NCBI RefSeq assembly: GCF_003171675.1 | Contig: NZ_QFZQ01000002.1 | Coordinates: forward strand, 434,001 to 498,000 | Source: Reichenbachiella versicolor | Lineage (GTDB): Bacteria > Bacteroidota > Bacteroidia > Cytophagales > Cyclobacteriaceae | Length of the DNA: 64,000 bases | Direction of reading: 5' to 3' | In this document: positions 19,198 through 27,550 of the stretch, piece after piece | How the letters are laid out: every line of letters begins with the position of its first letter | How positions within the stretch are numbered: position 1 is the first letter of the stretch | Notes under the pieces: generated by a model | Told to the model about the DNA's origin: nothing | Database searches by the model: none | What the model saw: only the letters and a program-made list of their open reading frames with translations | Made by a program: the position numbers and the translations under genes

Positions 19198-19608
19198 TTA
19201 GAAATTTTTCAATGCGTATTTCATAATATCTGTAGACGTCACAATACCTACTAATCTATGATCATGTACTACGGGCAACGCATGAAAGTGATTCACAGCT
19301 AATATTTCTACAAGCTCTCTAATTGACTGATCTTTTGAAATTGTTTTTGGAGTTTTCATCAACGACTTGACAGAAACAGCATTGAGTTCATCAAACAATT
19401 CTCTATCTCCGGATTCCAATACCTGACAAAAGTGCTTCATCCTAGCAACGTCAGATTGACTAACGATCCCAACAAGCGTATCTCCAGCCATTACAGGTAT
19501 ATGTCTAATCTTAATATTGCCAAACACATTTGCAACGTCTTTAAGAGAATCTGTCACTTCGACTGTTATTAAGTCAATGACCATTATTGTTGATACTGGC
19601 TGATCCAT
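19198..19608 (-). CDS. Tandem CBS-domain protein
   Basis: 136 aa made up of two CBS domains: VSTIMVIDLITVEVTDSL...HIPVMAGDTLVGIVSQSDV and VKSLMKTPKTISKDQSI...HALPVVHDHRLVGIVTSTDIMK. CBS pairs bind adenine nucleotides and act as energy sensors; a stand-alone pair regulates an unknown partner. It lies 51 bases downstream of the LacI-family gene on the same strand, so they may be cotranscribed. Confidence 0.85.
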   Translation of the reverse strand: MDQPVSTIMVIDLITVEVTDSLKDVANVFGNIKIRHIPVMAGDTLVGIVSQSDVARMKHFCQVLESGDRELFDELNAVSVKSLMKTPKTISKDQSIRELVEILAVNHFHALPVVHDHRLVGIVTSTDIMKYALKNF

Positions 19609-19659
19609 TTTAAAATGGTTTTTTTACATGATAAACTTAATTAGGAATCATTATACTTT

Positions 19660-20688
19660 TCAATAAAACGAAGAATTTGAATACGCTAAGTTCTCTTTTG
19701 TTACTACTTCCAATGGCATCAAATTCAACTCCTCCACATCAGAACTTACAATAAGCTTCTTGTATAGAGTCTGAACACTTAAATATCCTTGTAGTTGAGG
19801 GTTTTGATTAATTATAAAGTCAATCGACCCGTTTTTCAAACAATCTACATTGGGTTGAATCTGATCATATCCTAAGATTCTGTAATTCGCTTCCCTACCC
19901 TCTCCAAGATCCATACATACCTGATGTGCTCTAGAGTTAGGAACAAAAAGAATCTCTACTCCTTTCAGTTTCTCTTGAGAGAAAAAAGACTTATTTTCAA
20001 CGATGTACTCAGTTACTAAAGCTTGATCCCAATCTCTATCCTCATAGTATTTCTTATACCCATTTATTCTCTCTCTTAAAGTCTTGTTTTTACTATCGTA
20101 ATCTGAATAAATAATAATAGCGGTTGACAACCCCTTTTTGGAACCATAATTCAGGAGTTTGGCAGACAAGTAACCGCTTTGAAAAGTATCTTGTCCTACA
20201 AATGCTAGAGGATTAGCCTGACTTATGTTAGAGTCAACAAATACAAATGGAATATCATTTTCTGTTAACCTTGCACAAACAGTAGGGCTCTCCTTTCCCA
20301 TCAACGGTGCCATTACCACTCCATCCGGTTCTTCCTTGATAGCCTTATCAGAATTCTCTAAAAAAGAACCTAAATTCTGTCTATCAAAAGTGTAAAACAA
20401 TGCCTGTATCCCCAGATGCTCGTATTCTTTGGCAGCCCTTTCTATCCCTATTTTTTGTGTCCTCCAATATTCATTATCATCAGGAATTAAAACTGCCAAT
20501 TTGTAAGTCTTATTGAGTTTAAGATTTCGGGCAAAAACATTAGTTGAGTAATTACCCTCTTTGGCAATTTTTAAGACTAGCTTTTTAGTCTTTTCTGCTA
20601 CTTCCCCCCTATCATGAAGTACACGATCTACAGTTCCTACACTCACTCCTGCTTTCTTAGCGATCTCCTTGATGGTAATTCTCTTCAT
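19660..20688 (-). CDS. LacI-family transcriptional regulator
   Basis: 342 aa. N-terminal LacI helix-turn-helix (TIKEIAKKAGVSVGTVDRVLHDRG) with the hinge at NVFARNLKLNK, then a periplasmic-binding-protein-like effector domain (KLAVLIPDDNEYWRTQKIG). It is divergent from kdgK across 318 bp that carries two LacI-type operator candidates, so the effector may be KDG or a related uronate intermediate (inference). Confidence 0.93.
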   Translation of the reverse strand: MKRITIKEIAKKAGVSVGTVDRVLHDRGEVAEKTKKLVLKIAKEGNYSTNVFARNLKLNKTYKLAVLIPDDNEYWRTQKIGIERAAKEYEHLGIQALFYTFDRQNLGSFLENSDKAIKEEPDGVVMAPLMGKESPTVCARLTENDIPFVFVDSNISQANPLAFVGQDTFQSGYLSAKLLNYGSKKGLSTAIIIYSDYDSKNKTLRERINGYKKYYEDRDWDQALVTEYIVENKSFFSQEKLKGVEILFVPNSRAHQVCMDLGEGREANYRILGYDQIQPNVDCLKNGSIDFIINQNPQLQGYLSVQTLYKKLIVSSDVEELNLMPLEVVTKENLAYSNSSFY

Positions 20689-20828
20689 TTATTAATGTTG
20701 ACTGTCAATGATCAAATGAAACGATAGGATCAATTAATGTAATAATTCCCTTACTCTGACAACTTATTTCATATCTCTTCCACCCTTAAAAAACTTTGGA
20801 TTTCCACATGAATTTTCCTGCAATATAT

Positions 20829-20836
20829 TACATTTG
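20829..20836 (+). promoter_or_regulatory. -7 promoter box for kdgK
   Basis: TACATTTG fits TAnnTTTG. Transcription would start near 20842, giving an untranslated leader of about 165 bases before kdgK. No good -33 box at the expected distance. Confidence 0.5.
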
Positions 20837-20843
20837 CACGACT

Positions 20844-20858
20844 CGTTATCGAACACGG
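20844..20858. promoter_or_regulatory. Candidate LacI-type operator O1
   Basis: CGTTATCGAACACGG is a partial palindrome with central CG (CGT..TCGA..ACG), the shape of LacI-family operators. It starts eight bases after the -7 box, so a bound repressor would cover the start site. It matches O2 at 13 of 15 positions. Confidence 0.5.
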
Positions 20859-20875
20859 GCTAAAAACGTATAAAT

Positions 20876-20899
20876 TCCTTCACTCGAAGGATTTTTTTT
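20876..20899 (+). terminator. Leader terminator-like hairpin (possible attenuator)
   Basis: TCCTTC and GAAGGA form a 6-bp stem with a four-base loop followed by eight T residues, the form of an intrinsic terminator. It lies inside the kdgK leader between the two operator candidates. Confidence 0.5.
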
Positions 20900-20909
20900 A
20901 GACCTTTTC

Positions 20910-20924
20910 CGTTAACGACCACGG
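20910..20924. promoter_or_regulatory. Candidate LacI-type operator O2
   Basis: CGTTAACGACCACGG repeats O1 66 bp downstream with two substitutions and keeps the CGT...CG...ACG dyad. It overlaps a 7-bp stem (TTTCCGT/ACGGAAA, 20906-20927). Two sites could allow looping or a roadblock. Confidence 0.5.
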
Positions 20925-21006
20925 AAATTTATCAACGAATTTGTTAGGCTTTGATTTCAGAGTTTAGAATCAATGTCGATACAAGAAAATAAAACGAAAA
21001 AATAAG

Positions 21007-22053
21007 ATGAAGAAGGTAGTAACTTTCGGTGAAATTATGTTGAGGCTAGCTCCTCAAGGGCACCTAAGATTTTCTCAAGCAAACTCATTTGACGTAATCT
21101 ATGGCGGCGGTGAGTCTAACGTAGCCGTTTCTTTGGCTAATTATGGTGTACCAGTAGAATTTGTGACCAGACTTCCTAAGAACGACATAGGCGAATGCGC
21201 GTTAATGGAAATGAGAAAAAGAAACGTAGGAATGAACCACGTACAATTTGGTGGTGAAAGACTAGGTATCTATTTCCTAGAAACTGGTGCAGTATCTAGA
21301 GGTTCTAAAGTAGTTTATGATAGAGCTCATTCTTCTATGTCTACAATCGAGCCAGGCATGGTAGATTGGAAAGAAGTATTCAAAGATGCTGGATTCTTTC
21401 ACTGGACTGGCATTACTCCTGCTATTTCTCAAAGCTCTGCAGATGCTTGCTTAGAGGCGGTAAAGGTTGCATCAGAAATGGGAGTTACAATTTCTACTGA
21501 TTTGAACTATAGAGCTAAGCTTTGGAAATACTGTGACGATGCCAAGAGAGAAGAGATCATGACAGAATTGACTTCTTACTGTGATATCGTTCTTGGAAAT
21601 GAAGAGGATGCTGAAATGCACTTTGGCATTAAACCTGAAGGTATCGCTGTACAAACTGAAGGGCATAATGTCAAGGCGGAAGCTTTCCTTTCTGTTTGTA
21701 AGCAAATGATGGAGAAATTCCCTAGAGCTAAGAAAGTAATTACTACTTTGAGAGGCTCTATTTCTGCATCACACAACACTTGGGCCGGTGTATTGTACGA
21801 TGGTTCTAAGATGTTCGAGACAAGACAATATCAAATCACTGACATAGTAGATAGAGTCGGTGGTGGAGATTCATTCATGGGAGGATTAATTTACGGATTA
21901 CTTTCTTACCCAGAGGATGATCAAAAAGCTCTAGACTTTGCAGTAGCTGCTTCTTGTTTGAAGCACACTATCAAAGGAGATGCTAACTTAGTAACTGTTC
22001 CTGAAGTTGAAAAACTTATGGGTGGTGATGCATCTGGTAGAGTAGCTAGATAA
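21007..22053 (+). CDS. kdgK: 2-dehydro-3-deoxygluconokinase (PfkB family)
   Basis: 348 aa. Starts with the PfkB signature VVTFGEIMLRL, contains GGGESNVAVSLANYG for sugar binding, and has the catalytic anion-hole motif DRVGGGDSFMGG with the base at Asp288. It phosphorylates 2-keto-3-deoxygluconate (KDG), the common product of alginate, pectin and glucuronate breakdown, to KDPG. Followed by KDPG aldolase after 93 bp, which supports the substrate. The upstream leader is probably LacI-controlled. Confidence 0.9.
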   Translation: MKKVVTFGEIMLRLAPQGHLRFSQANSFDVIYGGGESNVAVSLANYGVPVEFVTRLPKNDIGECALMEMRKRNVGMNHVQFGGERLGIYFLETGAVSRGSKVVYDRAHSSMSTIEPGMVDWKEVFKDAGFFHWTGITPAISQSSADACLEAVKVASEMGVTISTDLNYRAKLWKYCDDAKREEIMTELTSYCDIVLGNEEDAEMHFGIKPEGIAVQTEGHNVKAEAFLSVCKQMMEKFPRAKKVITTLRGSISASHNTWAGVLYDGSKMFETRQYQITDIVDRVGGGDSFMGGLIYGLLSYPEDDQKALDFAVAASCLKHTIKGDANLVTVPEVEKLMGGDASGRVAR

Positions 22054-22146
22054 GAATAGTCCAAATTTTGGGTCAGATGGATACTTTTTTATTTTTTGTT
22101 TGAGTATTCGCTGGCCCATTTTTCTAAAAATAATTTCATTTAAGAA

Positions 22147-22818
22147 ATGGCAAGATTTTCAAGAATAGACGTAGCAGTGGCTATGAAAGAGACTGGCGTA
22201 GTACCAGTATTCTACCACAATGACGTTGAGGTTTGTAAACAAATCCTAAAGGCGTGCTACGATGGTGGTACTAGAGTTTTCGAATTCGTTAACAGAGGAG
22301 ACTTCGCTCATGAAGTATTTGGTGAATTAGTAAAATGGGCTGCTGTAGAGTGTCCTGAGTTGATCTTAGGAATCGGATCAGTAGTAGACGCAGGAACTAC
22401 TTCTCTTTACATACAATTAGGTGCAAACTTTGTAGTTTCTCCTATTCTAAATGCTGACATGGCTAAGGTGTGTAATAGAAGAAAAATTGCATGGTCTCCA
22501 GGTTGTGGTTCTTTAACTGAGATTTCATATGCTGAAGAATTAGGTGCTGAAGTAGTAAAAATATTCCCTGGTTCTCAAGTAGGTGGACCTTCATTCGTAA
22601 AGGCTGTAATGGGACCATTCAAATGGTCTAGCATCATGCCTACTGGTGGTGTAGAACCAACTGAAGAGAACTTGAAAGTTTGGTTTGACGCTGGTGTACA
22701 CTGTGTAGGAATGGGATCAAAACTATTCGTAAAAGACTCAAATGGTCAATATGATTACACCGGCCTGACTGCCAAAGTGAAAGAGACTCTTGACATCGTC
22801 AAGAAACTTCGATCATAA
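22147..22818 (+). CDS. eda: KDPG / 4-hydroxy-2-oxoglutarate aldolase
   Basis: 223 aa class I aldolase barrel. VVPVFYHND and ILGIGSVVDAGTT are family signatures; the Schiff-base lysine is Lys138 in EVVKIFPGSQVGG, and IMPTGGVEPTEEN binds the phosphate. It cleaves KDPG to pyruvate and glyceraldehyde 3-phosphate, finishing the pathway begun by kdgK directly upstream. A terminator follows. Confidence 0.94.
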   Translation: MARFSRIDVAVAMKETGVVPVFYHNDVEVCKQILKACYDGGTRVFEFVNRGDFAHEVFGELVKWAAVECPELILGIGSVVDAGTTSLYIQLGANFVVSPILNADMAKVCNRRKIAWSPGCGSLTEISYAEELGAEVVKIFPGSQVGGPSFVKAVMGPFKWSSIMPTGGVEPTEENLKVWFDAGVHCVGMGSKLFVKDSNGQYDYTGLTAKVKETLDIVKKLRS

Positions 22819-22842
22819 TTTCGTTGATTAAATTTAAGCTCT

Positions 22843-22872
22843 AAGCCTCTTCGTTTACGGAGAGGCTTTTTT
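22843..22872 (+). terminator. Terminator of the kdgK-eda operon
   Basis: AAGCCTCT and AGAGGCTT form an 8-bp stem followed by a T-run, 25 bases after the aldolase stop. Confidence 0.88.
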
Positions 22873-23048
22873 GTAATTATTTCACTAGATGAAACATCTC
22901 ACCCTGCCGTAATTAAATTATTCCATTAACGTTTTTCAATTGTCCTCTTCTATTTTAGCCGCCTCAGGCCTATTTGTTTTTTGGTATTTGTAAACGGGAT
23001 TCGCTAAATAGCGTACTTGTTATTCTCATATTACCAACAAATACAATA

Positions 23049-24323
23049 ATGAAAAAAGAAACTCTAGCTATCCATGAAGGATACCAATCTGAGGAATCAA
23101 CTAAATCTGTAGCGGTTCCAATCTATCAAACTGTAGCTTACGAATTCGACAACGCACAACACGGTGCCGACCTGTTCAATCTGGCTGTACCCGGCAATAT
23201 TTATAGCCGCATCATGAACCCGACTGTTGATGTATTAGAAAAAAGAATTGCGGCTTTAGAAGGAGGTATTGCTGCACTTTGTGTAAGTGCTGGTAGTGCT
23301 GCTATTAACTATTCTATTTTGAATTTAGCTGAAATGGGAGACAATATCATTTCTACTCCTCAGCTATATGGAGGCACTTATACACTATTCGCTCACATGC
23401 TCCCTAAGCAAGGAATTGAGGTAAAGTTTGCAAAGTCATCTGCCCCAGCAGATATAGCCGCTTTAATTGACGAGAAAACTAAAGCTGTTTACTGTGAATC
23501 TATTGGTAACCCAGCAGGAAACATTTCAGATATTGAAGGTATTTCCAAAGTAGCACATGATGCTGGTATCCCTGTTATCGTGGACAACACTGTAGCTAGT
23601 CCCGCTCTAATCAATCCGATAGCGCATGGTGCAGACATCGTAGTTCATTCCTTAACAAAATACATAGGAGGACATGGCACTACTTTAGGAGGGGTAATTG
23701 TAGATGCAGGCACTTTTCCTTGGGCGGATCATAAGGAAAGGTTTCCAATGTTCAATGAACCTGAAGCCTCCTACCATGGTGTCGTTTATGTAGAAGCATT
23801 CGAGGCGGCTGCCTACATCGGAAGAGCCAGAACGGTCGCTTTGAGAAATACTGGATCAGCACTATCTGCAATGTCTGCTTTCCAAATTCTACAAGGGTTA
23901 GAAACATTGACACTAAGAATGGAACGACACTGTGAAAATGCACAGGCTGTAGCAGAATTCTTAGAATCCAATGACAAGGTAGAATGGGTACAGTATGCTG
24001 GACTTAAGTCAAGCGAACACCATGAGTTAGCGAATAAATATTGTGATGGAAAACCAGCGTCTCTATTAACCTTTGGAATCAAGGGTGGATACGAAGTGGC
24101 TGAAAAGTTCTATGATGCCTTAAAACTATTTAAGAGATTAGTAAATATCGGTGACACAAAATCCTTGGCTGCTCATCCAGCTTCAACAACTCACAGACAA
24201 ATGACTGAAGAGGAACAATTGTCTGCAGGAGTGACACAAAATCTAATCAGGTTGTGTATTGGTATTGAGCATATTGATGATATCATTGATGATTTGACAC
24301 AAGCTTTGGAAGCTGCGAACTAA
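23049..24323 (+). CDS. metY: O-acetylhomoserine aminocarboxypropyltransferase (sulfhydrylase)
   Basis: 424 aa from ATG 23049 (MKKETLAIHEGYQ, the usual start of this family); the frame is open 25 codons further up but without a likely start. Cys/Met-metabolism PLP enzyme: SVAVPIYQTVAYEFDNAQHGAD, YSRIMNPTVDVLEKRIAALEGG, PLP lysine Lys204 in HSLTKYIGGHG. It makes homocysteine from O-acetylhomoserine and sulfide, in the cytoplasm. The leader 22873-23048 has only weak hairpins. A MITE-like element begins eight bases after the stop. Confidence 0.95.
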   Translation: MKKETLAIHEGYQSEESTKSVAVPIYQTVAYEFDNAQHGADLFNLAVPGNIYSRIMNPTVDVLEKRIAALEGGIAALCVSAGSAAINYSILNLAEMGDNIISTPQLYGGTYTLFAHMLPKQGIEVKFAKSSAPADIAALIDEKTKAVYCESIGNPAGNISDIEGISKVAHDAGIPVIVDNTVASPALINPIAHGADIVVHSLTKYIGGHGTTLGGVIVDAGTFPWADHKERFPMFNEPEASYHGVVYVEAFEAAAYIGRARTVALRNTGSALSAMSAFQILQGLETLTLRMERHCENAQAVAEFLESNDKVEWVQYAGLKSSEHHELANKYCDGKPASLLTFGIKGGYEVAEKFYDALKLFKRLVNIGDTKSLAAHPASTTHRQMTEEEQLSAGVTQNLIRLCIGIEHIDDIIDDLTQALEAAN

Positions 24324-24331
24324 AAACATAA

Positions 24332-24457
24332 TACTGTGTCAAAAGTTCAAAAAGAAACAAACCATTGAAAGATCAAGCTAATTTAAAATAAGCTTGATGA
24401 TTTTATTATCACTAAAAGTGAGCAATTTGTATGGTTGATAATATTTTTGACACAGTA
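24332..24457. mobile_element. 126-bp MITE-like element with 13-bp terminal inverted repeats
   Basis: TACTGTGTCAAAA at 24332-24344 is matched by TTTTGACACAGTA at 24445-24457. If the outer TA is a target duplication, the inverted repeat is CTGTGTCAAAA flanked by TA, the insertion signature of IS630/Tc1-mariner elements. The inside is almost fully self-complementary in blocks (AACCAT/ATGGTT, ATCAAGCT/AGCTTGAT, TCAC/GTGA). There is no coding capacity. Confidence 0.6.
24372..24398 (+). terminator. Inner hairpin, probable metY terminator
   Basis: ATCAAGCT and AGCTTGAT form an 8-bp stem followed by GATTTTATT. It lies inside the MITE-like element and may serve as the metY stop. Confidence 0.5.
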
Positions 24458-24486
24458 ATTTTACTGACAGTAACTATCTTTTTAAC

Positions 24487-25536
24487 ATGTCTAGAATAAA
24501 AAGCTATTGGCAAATAGCAGCTGTTATTTCAATCAGTTTGATAATGAACTCACTTTTAGTGTGGTTTGAGTCTAGCGAAGAAGGTGCAAGTATCACAGAT
24601 TTGTCAATTGCTTATTGGTATTTAATTGTCACCCTTAGCACTGTTGGTTATGGAGACTATTCCCCCATTTCTTTTGGAGGCCGCATTATTGGTTACATTT
24701 ATGTATTCTCAAGTTTGGGGGTTCTCGGCTTTTTATTCAGTACTATCACCAACAAATTCAGAACGTATATGGAAGCTTCAAAACTAGGTTTTAATGGAAC
24801 GAGTTTCTCTCAGCATGTAGTATTTCTTGGCTGGGACCAATTCAATCAACAAGTAGCTGATGAAGTTATTAGTGCTGGTAAGAGAATCGCAATTCTTACT
24901 AGTAGGCGAGATGATGTGGATCTTATATACGACTTATATGATAAGAAAAATGTCTTCGTTTTGTTTTCAGATCATAAACACACTGAAACTTACCAGAGAC
25001 TAAATATAAGTGAAGCATCTGTAGTTTTTATTGCGGTAGAAGATGATTCTATTGCCCTAAAGGAAGTCATTAACCTTAGAAGTGAACACCCTACAGTATC
25101 TATTGTAATTTCACTAAACGAAGTTCAACTCAAACAAACGTTTTTAGCCGCAGGTGTAACCTATGTGATATCAAGAAATGAAATCGCATCTAAACTAGTA
25201 GCTAGTTATATCTTTGAGCCTGATGTTGCAAATCTTAATCTCAAGCTAATCTCTTCTGTTGGTCAAATGACTGACTATGATGTTCAAGAATATGAGGCTC
25301 TTTCTACAAACCCATACCTTGGTAAAAATGGTCACGAAATATTCTTCGAACTAAAGAAGGATCATGATTCTATTTTAATGGGAATAAGCAAAAAAGCAGA
25401 CACAGGTTGGGATTTAATAACTAACCCTTCAAATGAGATCACCCTTGAAGAAGGTAATTTTCTTATAATTATGACTAATGGTAGAGGGAAAAAAATACTA
25501 TCTGAAGTGTTTAATACTGCTGAAGGTAGAAGTTAA
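24487..25536 (+). CDS. Two-TM potassium channel with RCK (TrkA-N/TrkA-C) domain
   Basis: 349 aa. Membrane helix at about 8-27, pore helix and selectivity filter TVGYGD at 52-57, second helix at about 65-88, then a Rossmann-type RCK/TrkA-N domain (HVVFLGWDQFNQQVADEV) and a TrkA-C-like end. This is the MthK/GsuK layout: a K+ channel gated by a cytosolic ligand. The RCK start is GWDQFN rather than the usual GxGxxG, so nucleotide binding may be altered or absent. Confidence 0.88.
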   Translation: MSRIKSYWQIAAVISISLIMNSLLVWFESSEEGASITDLSIAYWYLIVTLSTVGYGDYSPISFGGRIIGYIYVFSSLGVLGFLFSTITNKFRTYMEASKLGFNGTSFSQHVVFLGWDQFNQQVADEVISAGKRIAILTSRRDDVDLIYDLYDKKNVFVLFSDHKHTETYQRLNISEASVVFIAVEDDSIALKEVINLRSEHPTVSIVISLNEVQLKQTFLAAGVTYVISRNEIASKLVASYIFEPDVANLNLKLISSVGQMTDYDVQEYEALSTNPYLGKNGHEIFFELKKDHDSILMGISKKADTGWDLITNPSNEITLEEGNFLIIMTNGRGKKILSEVFNTAEGRS

Positions 25537-25539
25537 GCA

Positions 25540-26496
25540 TTAATTTACTACGTTTCTTTTTCCTCCATTTAAACAGTCAGCAATATTCAAAGCAACTTCA
25601 TCAATGAGCCTTTGACGAGACTCTACGGTAGCCCATGCTGTATGAGGTGTAATCACCAAGTTCTTTACATCTTCTAATAGAGGATCTTTTGTAGGAGGCT
25701 CAGTTTCCAACACGTCTACTCCAGCTCCTGCAATCACTCCATTATTTAAAGCATCCGCTAAATCCTTAGCATTTACTAAACCTCCACGACCTGCATTGAT
25801 CAAATAAGCATTTGATTTCATTTTATGAAGCACCCTATTATCAATCATATGATAATTAGACTCGTTCAAAGGACAGCACAATACTACAAAATCTGACTTA
25901 TCATAAACTTGATCAATTGATACTATGTCCGTTTCATCATCACTTTGACCACTGGCAGTATTTACTAATACCTTCATTCCGAAAGCCTTAGCAATTCTTA
26001 CAACTCCTTTACCTATAGCACCATATCCTACTACACCAATTGTCTTACCTGCCAATTCAAACGTTGGATACCTTAGCAATGCAAAAAAGCCTGATTTTTG
26101 CCAATCTCCATTTTTTACATCGCGATTATAATTATTCAGTTTGACTGCGAAATTTAGCATCATCGCAAAAACATATTGTGGCACGCAGTCTTTGGCATAA
26201 CCTTGTACATTAGAGACCGTGACATTATGATCTGTTGCCGCTTCTAAATCAATATTATTATATCCAGTTGCTACAATTGAAATATGCTTAAGTTGAGGAA
26301 GAGCTTCAAATATTGAACGAGATATAACAGTCTTATTTACAACAATAGCATCTGCTTTTTCAGCTCGTCTAATAATTTCTTCTTCTGACTTGGTATTTGG
26401 ATAATCCTCTAAATCACCAATGGCTTCAAGGTTATAAAAATCAACGTCTCCATCAAGATTGACAGTTGATGCATCTAAAAAAACAATCTTGTTCAT
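25540..26496 (-). CDS. D-2-hydroxyacid dehydrogenase (glycerate dehydrogenase-like)
   Basis: 318 aa. NAD-binding motif GVVGYGAIGKGVVRIAKAFG and the catalytic triad in order: Arg in NAGRGGLV, Glu in DVLETEPP, His in ITPHTAWAT. GYNNIDLEAA is the substrate-side signature. Reduces a 2-keto acid with NADH; hydroxypyruvate/glyoxylate is the likeliest substrate by family resemblance. Convergent with the K+ channel gene, which ends three bases away. Confidence 0.9.
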   Translation of the reverse strand: MNKIVFLDASTVNLDGDVDFYNLEAIGDLEDYPNTKSEEEIIRRAEKADAIVVNKTVISRSIFEALPQLKHISIVATGYNNIDLEAATDHNVTVSNVQGYAKDCVPQYVFAMMLNFAVKLNNYNRDVKNGDWQKSGFFALLRYPTFELAGKTIGVVGYGAIGKGVVRIAKAFGMKVLVNTASGQSDDETDIVSIDQVYDKSDFVVLCCPLNESNYHMIDNRVLHKMKSNAYLINAGRGGLVNAKDLADALNNGVIAGAGVDVLETEPPTKDPLLEDVKNLVITPHTAWATVESRQRLIDEVALNIADCLNGGKRNVVN

Positions 26497-26593
26497 CCTT
26501 TTCAGCTATTCTTTAAACATTCAATTCAAAAGAATGAAATTAATGGGAAATACAGAATCATGAATAGGATTTGAGTTGAAAAATATCAGTATT

Positions 26594-26803
26594 TCAAATG
26601 AATTTGAACTCTAATTCGTTAAAGGCCTTATCATATTTTTTTCTAATAAGAACTGTAGCTATTTCCGCAGCCTTCACAATTCCCCATTTACGGTGAACCC
26701 ATCGAATCAAAGTATGAGGGTGAATTCGTACAAATTGACCATTTCTTCGCGGCTTACCTTTAGGCATAGACCAATCAGGAACGATTTTGTATTTACCCTG
26801 CAT
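26594..26803 (-). CDS. Small basic hypothetical protein
   Basis: 69 aa, strongly basic, with a tryptophan- and arginine-rich centre (KGKPRRNGQFVRIHPHTLIRW) and KAAEIATVLIRKKYDKA. No family recognised; the basic centre suggests nucleic-acid contact, which is speculation. It stands alone 97 bases upstream of the dehydrogenase start on the same strand. Confidence 0.5.
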   Translation of the reverse strand: MQGKYKIVPDWSMPKGKPRRNGQFVRIHPHTLIRWVHRKWGIVKAAEIATVLIRKKYDKAFNELEFKFI

Positions 26804-27063
26804 TTCAGCTTATTTTTACAACTCAATGATAATCAATAATTAATATACCTATTAGATTAGTAAAAGTCAACTTCAATCAAATCTCCATCTATAGAAAGCT
26901 TCAAATTAGACATTCACAATAAGGGAAAATCATGTTCAATTCCTTATTAAAGAACAATCAACAAATGCAAAGGCTCAAACTTTTCTAAGAGAAAGATTAT
27001 CTTCTAGAAATCGTACACAATTCCGATTTTACATTAATAATTTATTAGTCAATATCGCTCGAA

Positions 27064-27459
27064 TCATACGTCGACAGAGTCCTTTAGTGTAGCAATCTCT
27101 TTCCAATCAATTTTCACTTTTTGACCATCATCGAGCAAAAACAAATGATCAGCCTCATCATAGTCTCCAAATTCATTTAGTAAAGGATTAAAGCCGGATA
27201 TAAATGCCTGATAAACCAAATTACAGATCCATTCTCCTACATCTTCATTTTTCTTCCAATGAGCAACATTGTCAATTTTTAAAAGTCCTTCCAGTCCAAA
27301 TTCATCAAAAAGAAACTTCCATCCTTCAGGTAAAATTATAGCATTCTTTGTTCTACATTGACTGAATAAACGGATCACTTCAGACTCTTCTAAAAGTTGC
27401 TTTTCTAATACATTCTCACCGTTGGGTTCTGGTTTTTTGTACCATGCCAGTATATTCAT
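27064..27459 (-). CDS. Hypothetical acidic protein
   Basis: 131 aa, soluble, acidic, rich in Trp and Asp, ending in a beta-like segment (DHLFLLDDGQKVKIDW). I do not recognise the family. It lies downstream of yidC but is separated from it by a strong terminator, so it is probably transcribed on its own. Confidence 0.6.
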   Translation of the reverse strand: MNILAWYKKPEPNGENVLEKQLLEESEVIRLFSQCRTKNAIILPEGWKFLFDEFGLEGLLKIDNVAHWKKNEDVGEWICNLVYQAFISGFNPLLNEFGDYDEADHLFLLDDGQKVKIDWKEIATLKDSVDV

Positions 27460-27479
27460 TTCTATTTTTTTTCTACTAA

Positions 27480-27513
27480 AAAGCCCTGTTGCAATTAATT
27501 GAAACAGGGCTTT
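27480..27513 (-). terminator. Terminator of pyrG-yidC
   Basis: AAGCCCTGTT and AACAGGGCTT form a 10-bp stem; on the minus strand it is followed by a T-run. It lies 38 bases after the yidC stop. Confidence 0.9.
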
Positions 27514-27550
27514 AGACTAACTTGACAATAAAAGTTTATTGACCAATCTA

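Noticed and set aside
22873-23048. Possible SAM-type riboswitch upstream of metY
   Set aside because: Only a 4-bp hairpin (CGCT/AGCG at 23002-23013) is visible and I could not match SAM-I or SAM-II core sequences.
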